Shown here in pieces: positions 12,868-24,400 of a stretch of DNA of 64,000 nucleotides. The stretch's first letter is position 1, and every line of letters starts with the position of its first letter. Source of the stretch: Polytrichum commune (Eukaryota; Streptophyta; Polytrichopsida; Polytrichales; Polytrichaceae). The notes under the pieces are model-generated. The model made no database searches and was not told the DNA's origin. It saw nothing but the letters and a program-made list of their open reading frames with translations. The translations under genes were made by a program, and so were the position numbers. The stretch covers positions 38,827,554 to 38,891,553 of the forward strand of contig OX485803.1 in the NCBI GenBank assembly GCA_950295325.1, written 5' to 3'.

Positions 12868-13210
12868 TAGTTATTCTTTAATTCAATCAAAGATTTGGTC
12901 AAGAGTTGGTTGTTTGCATACAAAGCTTTCCATGCTTGGTAAGCGTTCAACGTATGCTTGGAGTTGGTGAGGAGGTTTGAATGAAGAACATTCTATATTG
13001 GTTCGATTCAATGAGAGCCAAATTCATTTCAACACCTTTTGGCATGCCAAAATGAGTTTGGCCCTAAATGAACCAATATAGAAAGTTCTTTGTTCAAACC
13101 ACCATACCAACTCCAAGTATGCGTTAAACACTTACCAAGCATGAAAAGTATTGTATGCAAAATACATGAATCTTGATTAAAACTCCGGTTGAAGTAAAGG
13201 ATAACTCTAG
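12868..13210. mobile_element. Foldback element, family B copy 1 (intergenic)
   Basis: The two halves are near reverse complements of each other along about 170 bp. They meet at a centre containing TTTTGGCATGCCAAAA (about 13050-13065). Matching arm blocks include tgcttggtaag and ggagttggt on the left against ttaccaagca and accaactcc on the right. The outer end reads agagttatcc/ggataactct. Related copies occur at 22709-23073 and 54659-55018. It has no coding capacity and is a long-hairpin, non-autonomous element. Confidence 0.7.
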
Positions 13211-13432
13211 TCTTATTAATTCTACAAATCTATTCTAGGGTTGGAGAGACAAGATAATTGGTTTCATTTCAACAACTTTAATTATGAAGCATTTGCACTA
13301 TTGAAATTAGTGCGGTCTATGATAATTTGATGTTGACATCAATTTTGTTACAAAGATAATTAATGTGCACAGATGTCCACAATAAGAGCTTCAACTTCAG
13401 GCATGAGTACCTTGGGGGTGTTGAGACATTGA

Positions 13433-13690
13433 TCAGTCATGACAAGTGGTCATAGTATGTGGTCCACCGAGAGTAACTTTTGGCTTAAAATTGCCATCAA
13501 GAATTAATTTTTGAATTGTTAATGTGTTGAGAATTTGCTTGGGCCAACTGGAACACATGAGGCATGTGGTCACATGGCTACTTTTTTCGTCAAGTAGAAA
13601 GAAGATGTCATGGCCAGGAATTGAACCGCCAACCACTCCATTTGATTCTAGGTATCTCTCCACTATCGTCCAGTAGTTTAGGGTCATCTT
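13433..13690 (-). mobile_element. tRNA-derived SINE candidate
   Basis: On the minus strand, a box-A-like word TGGACGATAGTGG (13660-13672) is followed 32 bp later by GGTTCAATTCC (13617-13627), a match to the RNA polymerase III box B consensus GGTTCRANNCC. The spacing is that of a tRNA gene. The sequence around it does not fold into a complete tRNA that I can see, and a non-tRNA body of about 180 bp follows, so a tRNA-headed SINE is the best reading. The 3' end and target duplication were not defined. Confidence 0.45.
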
Positions 13691-13849
13691 GGACCATTGG
13701 TGAATATTTCTCACCAGTTGAATTCGACAAACCACAAAATCACATTTTTTATTCCCAACCAAACTAACTACTTAATTTGAATAAAATCATAACATTGTTA
13801 AGCAGTGGATTGAATGTCTTAATTACTCATGATGATGGCTCCGCCCAAG

Positions 13850-16800
13850 GAGCTCCACACGGTAGACCGACAACCAAGCATGGCGCAATTGAACGCATTG
13901 GATGCACACATGCATGACATCAACACAACCAAATCAGAAACCAAAGACCCAGAGAGGTGAAACACAAGGATGCCCAAAACCCACAACTCTGCACAACTTT
14001 GAGAGATTCAACAACAGCAAGAGCCTTCAATACAAGGTCGCCTCAACATTTTGGTGAACTCTTGATTCGTGCACAACCCTACTACTACTTAGCCTCCTCC
14101 TTCTAACTACCTTTCTCTATCCCTCTACCACACAACAATGTCCATGCACCCTTCGGCCTCTAGATCCAATTAGCAACAAAGGCTGCCAATTCTGCAATGG
14201 TGACAACGTTTGCAACATCACCTTAAACCACCACCTCCTACTAATTGCATGCACCTACTCAACATGCACCCACTTGTCGTTGATACCAACACCGCCACCA
14301 CCTACCGTTGCCCGTTCACCAACAACCGGCAATACCCAACTGCTACCATCCGCCACAATCGCCCCCACCTGGCCAACAACAAACAAAACTCACCGACATA
14401 ATAATTACAAGCACGACACTGAACACCTTAAGGTTTGCACACCTACCCTCCTTCAATATGCACATTCTTCTCTACCCTCTACCAATCACAATTAGAGTAT
14501 CACAAAAACAACCACATGAACAACTCATCCGGCATCATGCCTACCTCACACCACAAGAACGAAACCTCCAAACCGCAATAAAGCTACTCCCTCTATGGCA
14601 CCTGCATTGTAGATATCAATCTTCACTCACTTGCAACATCAACCAACATGTAGACGTCCCCCTCATTTTCCAAATCACAACTCCAAATGCACACATGTAT
14701 CTCCCTCTTCCCACCAACCCACCCTCCATCCACTCACGCAAAGCATACACACAATGCTACACACAACTTCCAATGTTACCTCCCCCCACACAAACAAAGG
14801 CCAAACCACATTACCACCAATGTTAAGTATCTATGCATGCTCTGCCAACATCACCAAGATGAAAACCACACACCGTGCCATCAAAACCGCCAAACTATAG
14901 CAGAGCAACTCCTTTGTCGGTATTCACACTGTAACAATGAAACCTCACATATCCACAACAACAACAACTAGAAGACACATTTTCCCTCAAATTGCAACTT
15001 CAAATGCAAGGTATTTCTTTCTTCCAACAAACCCACCTTCTACTCTCGCACACACAACACACATACAAAGTTGTACACGGTTCCCACCCCTACTAACCCC
15101 ACAAAGACAGAGGCTAGACCTCACTAATACCAACATCAACACTTGTGACAACTCCCAAATATAGCCAATGCAAAAACTACGTGCAATTGCGATGCTCACA
15201 TAAAGCACATACAATAAAATCCTTCCTTCCACACCCAAACCCAAAGGCTCAACTCCCAGAAAGTCCCCCAACAAAGCCTACTAGAACAACAACCTTTGTA
15301 ACACTACCACATGTAGACCAAAAAAACAAAAAATCACACCTATACACACGAAAAACCAACATCGCCAAAACAAAAATACACATTACTTATCTGGCCGAGA
15401 ACGAACAACACCGGCACCCAACCGCATTGCCCAATAGACCCTCCGCATACAACTTTTAGACAACAACTTTCGCACACTTTCACCCTCCCAAGTAATCTCA
15501 CAATGGCCACACATACCTTGCAGCCAAAATGCTCCCCAATACGATGCAACACTACACCCATTACACTTACCTAGCTGAGTTGAAGACTGCCAACACCCAC
15601 CTGCACAATCCAACAAGACTTGCCACTTACAACCCCCAAACAATAACTCCTACACACCCCACCATCCCAAACAATCCCACAACGACTACACATACATGGC
15701 AACCAAGGTGCCTTTCATCACAATGCCGCACAACTTCCGCCGCACATACCCAAACATGTAACCACCTCTTTGAAGTTTTCCTCTTCAGAATACAACCCAC
15801 TATACATCTCCCACACCACTGCCAAGACTTCCCCCATCTCACCAAACACACCCAATTACTCAAAACCTACCACACCTCTAACCTTATTTATACTCTTATA
15901 GTCTCTATAAGCCCATATCCCAAGATCTACAACTTAATTCCACAAAATAGATTCTCACCAAAAAACCTTACCATGTTAAGAAAACTACATAACCTATCGT
16001 TGTCCACAAATTCCCCTACCACATATTGCCCTACAAACCAATCTCTCACATATACACCAACCTCGAACTACGTACCTCACACAATAACTATATGATCTCA
16101 TCAAAACAACATACCAAACAACAACACCCCTTTCCATCCTCACTTCAACAATCATTTCATGAATACACATGAGACATCATAACTAAATCCCCAAATCCTT
16201 AAATATATATACATGGTTTCTCCCATAAACTCCACTAAGCTCCACAACTACCAACCTCGAACCACATGAATAATAATGCAAAACCATTTACCAACCCCAT
16301 AACATGTCTAACTTGGAACTCTGGATACATTAACACCAACATACAAGACATCTACCAAATTATTGCATTACTAATATCTCATCTCTCTTTATTTTCATAC
16401 AAAAGGAAAAAATTCCTAAAGAATAAGTCCATCAAATACTTTGACATGCAATTTCCTTCCTAAGAAATCCTATACACTAATACCTTGGATGCACTCACCG
16501 GCCTCTGCCGACCATACATACAAGGGGCGGCCTCCTCAACATAATATACAAATCCATTGCGCTCTCTAGAAACATCACTAAAATTACACCCCCCCCCCCC
16601 CAAATTCATATTTACAAACCATCACAATCACCAACAAACCCCTCACTCCCATTTTATTAATCCATAGTTACAAGCCCACGCATGAAGAAGACCTACACCT
16701 CATCCCCACTATCCAACAAACCATCACCCAAAATATGGCCTCCCACCCCACAAACTTCCCAATACTCATAGGAGACCTCAACGTGATATTTGCCTCATAG

Positions 16801-19800
16801 GAAGACACAACCAACAATCGACAACCCCACCAACAAATGATGACAAGGAATGGTAGGCCTTCATGTCAAACCTCCAAATCCTACCAATCCCCAACACCAC
16901 ATTTTTCTTGAGACAAAGAGGTCCCAACTATAGTCACACTATCTTAATCAACGGCTTTTACATGTCACACCATCTGTCTCACCACTATAATTGCCACACC
17001 AACACACAAATCTCAACTCAAACCATTTCCTAATCAGCTTCCAACTACCCCCCAATCTCGTAGTATGTAGGGCCGATACACCCCTAACCAACACCTCCAC
17101 CTACTTCTTTTGCCCCATACTAGGAAAAATTCTCCAAGAAAATCTAACCACACTCGACAAAGTAAACTATACCAACATCCATCACCTTATCAACCTCCTA
17201 AACATAGACGCCCGCTCTCCCTTTGGATAAATGGTTAGAAACACAACAAAACATTAATTTAATCATAAAATTCAGAAATGGTTGTGCAATCCAAACATGC
17301 GCCGCACCCTCTCCACTCCCATTTACCTTGCAAACCAAGCACCAAAGAAGGCTTTTGCACCGAAAACTACAAAAGCAATGGAAAAAATCACCTCAACACT
17401 TACCACCTCATTGAAGCCATCATCCAAAACAACAAATTCCCCACGCTACCAAATTGGCACACATAGACCAACATACAAAACATTCCCCCCTTCCCACTAA
17501 CAATAACCCACAAGCAACCCAAACATGGTTAGACGACATTGTCCATGTAGCCAAAAACGCCCAAGCAAAAGCCCGCAAGATCATCAATGCACAAATCACT
17601 CATAAAATGTCTTAGAGCCATTGTATAGACATGTTAGAAACAAACAACCCAAAAATACACAAAAAGAACTTCCAACCACAAAATTTTGCGCCACTAGATT
17701 GCCAGTGCCATAACCATGGCAACTTAGCAACCCACTCGGACACAATAGCCAAAATCATACACACCACAAAACCTCATCCTTCCATAAACAAGTTCTCTTA
17801 TGCTCTGACTCCACGGATCATCCTACCGATTGCGTTTGCGCCATCCGGAAATACCTTTGAAAAATTAAAGAAGGCTTCATCTTAGAAAAAGACCCCCCCC
17901 CCCCTTCCAAGACCTGATGGAATTCAAACAATATCCTCAACAAACTACCTTCCAAGTTCCACAACATGTTGTATATATGCTTCCTCCAGTATTAAAGCCA
18001 ATTCCAAAGACAATTCCAAAAGAGTGGAAACATAGCATCAGCATACTTCTTCACAAAAAGATTGACCCTACCATAAGCACTAACTACAAACCTACAACCC
18101 TATCATGTACCATATAAAAACTATTCACAAGCACACTCACCTCCCTTCTAACCACATTTGGAGATCAACATAGAATCGTACACCACAACCAAGAAGGCTT
18201 CTGCCTAGTGAGAAATATGGCCAGACAAATTCAAGCACTCATTGCCGCACTAGATGATGCCAAATTCACAAATAAAGACATTTACATCACCTACATAGAC
18301 TTCAAAAATACATTTGGTTCCATAGATCACCCAAGACTCTTGGCCATTGTGGAAGACCTAGGAGATCCATTAGACGCCATAGACCTAGTTGGTAACGTCT
18401 GCGATGAATCAACCACATCCTTCAAAACACTCACTTCAGTAACCTCCCCAGTTTATCATCCTCCCACCAACACCCTTTCCCCTCTTCCATACTCCATAAT
18501 GCACATCCTACCATTAAAGTTCCCATCCACACACTCATACTACACAGATGGCTCATTCCCACCCCCTAGAAGGGGAAGGTATGGAAACATCGTTGACGTG
18601 GGAGTTTGCAATATCCCATTACAAACACACATCTCTGCCCACCTACCCTAACATCCTTAGAATAAAATTATATGCATTACTACTTGTTGTGGAACACACC
18701 AAGAACCACACCCCAAATACATTAATTTTTATTGATAGCCTCAACAATATATACCTACTCTAAAACTGTGTTAAAGATCTCTCGTTCCAAAATAACACTC
18801 AAATAAACTCCTTATTGTTCACATCATGCACACAATCAAATATTCTCCCCACAATACCACTATATGTAAAGTTGGAGCACACACAAATTTTTTCTGACAA
18901 CAATGAAGCCAACAAATTAGCCAAAAAAGGCATAGAAGCATCATGTGTACTGGAAACCCCTTTTCATCTCATCGGCCACCAAATTCCATATTGTCCCTTC
19001 ATCCCCTCAGCCTCAACACTACGTGATGGCTCAATCCAAAATCTCAAAAGGTACATTGAATTGGAGCACAAAATGCTTTCATTGCACATGCCAAAAACAC
19101 AATTCCCAATGTTGATAAACGATTTTGCAACACAAACATCCACCTAAAATGGTCCAATCTATTTTGGGATGCCCCATAGATCATCGATGTGCAAATCACA
19201 CAAACCCTGAAATTTAGGTTAAGTTGCTACCAAGGTAACTATCGCAAGAAACATATCCTCCAACAAAGCATGTCCCCACATTGCAACTTTTGGCCGTCCC
19301 GCCAAAATGACACATGCCTACACCTACTAGCTTGTTGCAAAAACACACACAAAAAGAACTTACAGACAAATCTGCACAACAAAGCCATACATGCCTTAGC
19401 AAGTGCATATATATATATATATATAAGAAACTCCGGGCCTCTTGCAGGCCGGCGTGAATAAAGTGTCTTTTCGTAATGTTAATGGCCTAGTGTTCACCGG
19501 GCAAAAGGTCATTGGGGCACTACTACCCTCCTATGTTGAGAATAGACACTTTGGTGAGTGGTAACCAATGAAATTAACTGAAAGTTGGAGGTTTGGATTA
19601 TATATATATATCAATAGGGTCCCTAATTACTGTCAAGGGCAATTGTGTGTGTGTGTGTGTGTGTGTGTGATTGGAGTCTTATTCCTAGCAAGTGCACTAC
19701 TAGCTCCCCCACTACTAGATGATCTACACTAATAAACGTCAAAAAATAAGTGAAAACACCAGACAATACCATCTCCTCATGGCTACTCCCATGCATGTGC

Positions 19801-20210
19801 TTCCTCCCTAGATGTCAATGCCCTCCTAAACTAAGACCAAATATACTATGTATCCCCCCCCCCCTCCAAAAGCCAAACCTCCTTTCACACTATATCCCCA
19901 ACCTCAAATACGAATAATTAAATGATAGATTCCTTACAAAGGCTACCACCCACAAATTGAACAACATGTGTTCCTCCTCCCCCACTTATCCCAACACGGA
20001 TGGGAAGTTTTACCACCTATCAATATAACAACAAAAATCAGAGGCACTATACACATACCAACTATTAAACAACTCCAAAATCTACATATTACCATGACTA
20101 AAATCCACAATTTAATGGAAAATTCTCACAAATAGCCATTTGATATTGAACCCATATTATCCGCAACAAATGAAAGTTTGGAAAAACAACAAGCCCTAGT
20201 CTTCTTGGGC
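13850..20210 (+). mobile_element. Degenerate LINE (non-LTR retrotransposon) with endonuclease, RT and RNase H remnants
   Basis: A long stretch with strong A+C bias on the plus strand carries decayed protein blocks in LINE order. These are an APE-type endonuclease (CLTWNSGYI near 16305; FPILIGDLNVIFAS at about 16755-16797; NTTFFLRQRGPNYS near 16893-16934), reverse transcriptase (IPKEWKHSISILLHKK near 18016-18063; YITYIDFKNTFGSIDH near 18283-18330), RNase H (YYTDGSFPP near 18538; SDNNEANKLAKKG near 18892) and a Cys/His knuckle (about 19282-19335). The RT palm segment with the catalytic FADD box appears lost, because only about 200 bp separate the RT block from YTDGS. Stops and frame changes are numerous, so the copy is dead. 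An A/C-rich tail with the same composition resumes after a nested insertion (19408-19685) and runs to about 20.2 kb. Outer ends are approximate. Confidence 0.8.
19408..19685 (-). mobile_element. 278-bp retroposon insertion in the LINE, flanked by an 11-bp target duplication
   Basis: The 11-mer TAGCAAGTGCA occurs at 19397-19407 and again at 19686-19696, flanking 278 bp whose composition differs from the A/C-rich LINE. The insert starts with (TA)n at 19408 and contains a (TG)n tract at 19644-19669. Read on the minus strand it would end in a (TA)n tail, which together with the duplication fits target-primed insertion of a short or truncated LINE or SINE. It encodes nothing recognisable. Confidence 0.65.
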
Positions 20211-21461
20211 TAATATCATCTCTTAATACGATATGTATAAGTTAGGACTAACACTAACCACATTCCTCTTATGAAAGTAGGTATTAAGCCACCCATGCGG
20301 CCCCCATCACCATATGGCCATCGGTAGGAGATGGTGAACAAATTTTGCAAATCTTTGTAAATTTTTTTAAAAAAAATTTAACAAAAATTTAATTTCTTTA
20401 TCCTTTTTTGTACCTCACCCGGCACATTACTCAACACCTTCTATTTGTTCAGTGGGCCCTCGGAATATAACAGTCGAATGCTTGGAAAGTTGAGTCTCCT
20501 GCTTAGCTTTACGAGCATCCGATTATTATATTCCAAGGGTCCATTGAACAAGCCTAGGTGTTGTTATGCCTAACTTCAAGTGAATGTTCACTTAGAACTT
20601 TTATCCACCGCGGTTCTGGTTTTATTGGCTTTGTCTATAGGATAGAGACTATGCATCAACTTCTTCGTTTCAAGAGCAAATTTCCTAACCACTTTGTGTT
20701 CACACTTGAACGTTACTTGTTCTTTTTATTTTTGGTCCACTTTATGTAATGTGGATGCTAACTATAGTTTATATATATACATACAAGTGCTCCCTAAAAT
20801 GCATTGAAAGAAATCTAGTTAACAAGTGTTATTTTGGCAGTTCTTGATTATTTATTTTAAAAATTTCGGGTGATAAATGAGTAGCTTCAATCCTTGACCC
20901 GTGTTTGAGAAGAAGGTGCACCAAATCCAAGAAAGGTTTGGTATAGTGAATAGCCAAGGATTGGCATGAGCAAAGTAATCAGCTACAATTGTAGTCTTTC
21001 ATAACAAAGGACAGAGCCTCATGGTTCTACCGTTTCCTTGTATTAAGTTTAGTAATCGCTCCCCGAGTGGGAACCAAGTGTGCATTTTGACAGGTGTGAA
21101 TGCCACGTCATCAAAATGGGCATCCTACTTGTGTCCACTTGGCTGCTTCCGCGTTTGCTCATGCGGACTCCTCCCTTCTCCGTCCTTTGAGCTGCACGAA
21201 TGCATCGCTAACTTAGGTGGTAACCGTGGATCCAAATGAAGTTAACTTAGTAGGTCGTATCACTCGATCATCTCCTACTCTATTTTTCTCTTGCATCATC
21301 TGCGCCTGTTGGTTATAAATTTCGTCTAACGTAAGTAAGTGTATACATTTCGCATTGCACTCTTGGGGAATAGTGTCTTTCAGGTGAGGAGAGGTAGATC
21401 TTTGGGGGAATTGGGACACGATAGGTAACAAGAGTGTAGGACTAGGAGAAAGAAATTGGCT
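20211..21461. other. Intergenic region and promoter side of the DUF726 gene
   Basis: No coding exon recognised. A strong inverted repeat lies at 20432-20563. The last few hundred bases (about 21000-21461) are GC-richer and lead into the DUF726 gene, so they probably include its promoter and 5' UTR. The transcription start cannot be placed from sequence alone. Confidence 0.5.
20432..20563. repeat. 132-bp imperfect palindrome
   Basis: Positions 20432-20482 and 20514-20563 are reverse complements with a handful of mismatches (caacacctt / aggtgttg at the outer ends, ttgttcagtgggccctcgg / ccaagggtccattgaacaa inside), around a ~31-nt loop. The transcript would form a long hairpin. It may be a small foldback element; no second copy was recognised in this window. 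Confidence 0.65.
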
Positions 21462-24400
21462 ATGGCCGCCGGGGCAGAGTTGAGCACAGTACATCGGTAT
21501 GCGGCGGGAGGGATATTCGCATTGGCTCTCAGTCAAGCGCACATCCAACAACACTCTCTAGCGGGGTTTGGATTTCCCCCGATTATTGATCCAGGTGATG
21601 ATCATCATGCATCCCAGCCTTCATCCGTGGAAGACGAGGGGGTTCCATGGAGTTCGGAGAAGTGTGGTCTTCTCCGTCACATTTTCAGGTGAAGACCTCA
21701 TCGATCGTTGCTACCTGTACCTGCAAGCAATTTTACGTTTTTGTGCAAGAATTAGGGTTTGACAGAAAAGAGTCGTTTTCTCATGTATATGGCACAGAGG
21801 GGTCCTTATGTAACATCCAGAAGCCCCTCTCTCTGTCATGTAGATTAATTGATTGACTCTGAGAGTTCTTTTTGGTCTTCGTGCAGCACTGCACTGGTGA
21901 CAACAACATCATTACACATGCCGGTCACTCTTCATGTTATAACCATTCACGTCTGAGCAATGGTAATGGCGCAGGTATTTGCGTATTGACGACAAAGCGT
22001 GGGTTGGACTTGAGAGCACATCTATATCTCCAGATGCAAAACACCACATTGCAGCGGTAACTCTCTTCATGAATCTTGATCACCATTGTGCAGAGAGGGA
22101 TATCCTTCGTATCTCATTTTCCAACACAATTTAATTAAGGACATCGTGAACAAGATTTTGAGCGTTCTCATGTTCTAGAATGTGTACAATGCTACATAGC
22201 ATCAGGATTTTTCAAGACCTAAATCACAAAGTCGTGGTTAAGGACGACACTTCTAGTCCATTTCAAATTGAACCAGGAGGGCAATCAAATCTAGTGTGAA
22301 TTCTCGGCACGACCTGGCTTCTGTGCTTTCTGCAAGAGCGTAGTGCCTGAGTTTAAAGCATTTATCAGGAAAGTATGGGCTTCAAAGTTGATAAAAATGA
22401 CAGAAGCTCTCGAGCTGCTAAACTTTGGAATACGTAGAGCACATCGACTTAGAAAAAGAACCTGCTACTATAGTCTGTCTTCTTATTGGTTTAAAATAGA
22501 TTTAACAAGTACTTACAACCATGGATGCTCAAAACTGCAGTTTCTAAAGCTCCTGGAGGAAGATGATGCTGAGTCGAGGAATCTGAGGAAAGATGAGGTG
22601 GCATTGGCGAAAGCTGTGAACGCTATGGTTCAGAGCATCAGAGAGAAGCAAATTGATGGCCACACTAGAGGTTAGCCACCAACCTATCCACCTATTTCTT
22701 TGACGAGATTAGAGTTGTCCTATAACTCAATTTGACTTTTCGCCGGGAATTGGTCCTCAATGATTTTCCTGTGGTTGTATTGCATAAAAAATGAATAAAA
22801 CTTCTTTCCAGTTGTGGTGCATGCTTGGAGGTAGTTGTTTGAATTCGAATGCACAGCAACTTATTTTGGTTCATTAAGGGCCAAACTCATTTTAGCACTT
22901 TTGGCATGCCAAAAATAGTTAGACCTCAATGAACCGATATGGAGTGTTCTTCGTTCAAACCTCCACACTACCTTCGAGCATGCACCAAAAACTTACCAAA
23001 CACATAAGGTGTTGTATGCAAAACAATCCACTCCCAACCAAAAGTGCAGTTGAGTTAAAAGAATAATCCTAATGGTTCAAGCATTTAGTATTCAATGCAA
23101 TTTATTTTCACAGTTATTAATTTTGTCTATCAAGAGGCACCCCTGGTCCACGCATGCCCAAGTGATGCCAAATCATGTCCCAGGTGCCATCCTCAGGCAT
23201 CTTCAATTGAGAGAAGAGAATTAGGAAAGGCATGAAGGTAGCAGTGGGGCCGATGTTACGTGATGACTGATTTCAAGATGTCCTCGATGGTGACACTGCA
23301 AATAAATTTGACATTGTGCATGTTGCCAAATCTATTTGTGACAACTTCAGTGCAATTGAAGGGATGTAGATTGAAGCTCACTAAGTAGCAGGTATCATTT
23401 GTTTTGGTACACTGTTTATCCCAGTCCGTGAGGGAGAGCTAATAGTGCGTGTTGGAAATTAGTGAAGGTGATCCTAAATTTCTTTACACTATAGAATTAG
23501 TGCCACCAAAGGATCAAGGAAGCATTTTTCATCCCGGCATTGTTCATTGAAAACAATATTCATAGCAACACTATTCACTGAAAGTACTGGCACTATACAT
23601 TGACAAGCATGTGTTTGGATACAAATATTTTTATCACTCTACAAGCACCTTAGAGCATGCATTATTTTCCTGAAATGTATGGTAAATGAGCATGTATTCG
23701 TAAATTTAGTATCACTTAGTAAAAATTTCAACCCTCACTAATTTTCAGACTTGACAAAATGGTGCGTGTTTGGGAATTAGTACCACATGCACTATTGGGA
23801 TAATCAATGTAGTACTGAATGTTCCTGGAGAGGCTAAGTTAGGATGTTGTCTACCTAATATGTGATCTGGTACAATGCTCCATATAGTCAGATGCATTTG
23901 TTTTGTGCACATCAAGTATTGTCTGTGCAGAATATCTGCTAGATTGGTGCACCTTTTGTGGTTCATAACTCACCATGAAGAATGTATTTGATCACAACCC
24001 TCTTGCACATCGGTTAAACAAATTCACAACTTTATACAGACCTCAGTTATGTTCTGGTGGTATTAACTATTTCAGTTCCCCACTATACAAGGGACATCGG
24101 ACCAGGGATGCATTTCCAAAGGTTTGGAGATGGCGGCTGGCAGTTGAGTGAAGCAAATGCATTGTCCATGGAACGAAAGGTGGCTGTGGTTTATACATTA
24201 TTAGCAGCATGTGTTGCTGATTCTTCAGAAGAGGGGGCTTCGGGCTTGAAAGCAGGTTATGATGCTCGTCAACGAGTAGCTCTACGCCTGATTGCACTAT
24301 GGCTCGACCTTGACTGGATCAAAGTTGTAAGTTTTTCAGTCTTAGACCTACTGTATTGGGCTGCCTTGCTTCTTTCAAGTTGACACATGTTACTTAGTGT

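Noticed and set aside
14987-15863. Long minus-strand frames opposite the LINE
   Set aside because: They result from the strong A+C bias, which removes stop codons on the other strand; no domain is visible.
21887-21974. Possible DUF726 exon with open frame
   Set aside because: It looked coding but is out of phase with exon 1. The true exon starts at 21975, where IDDKAWVGLE follows in phase and matches the family.
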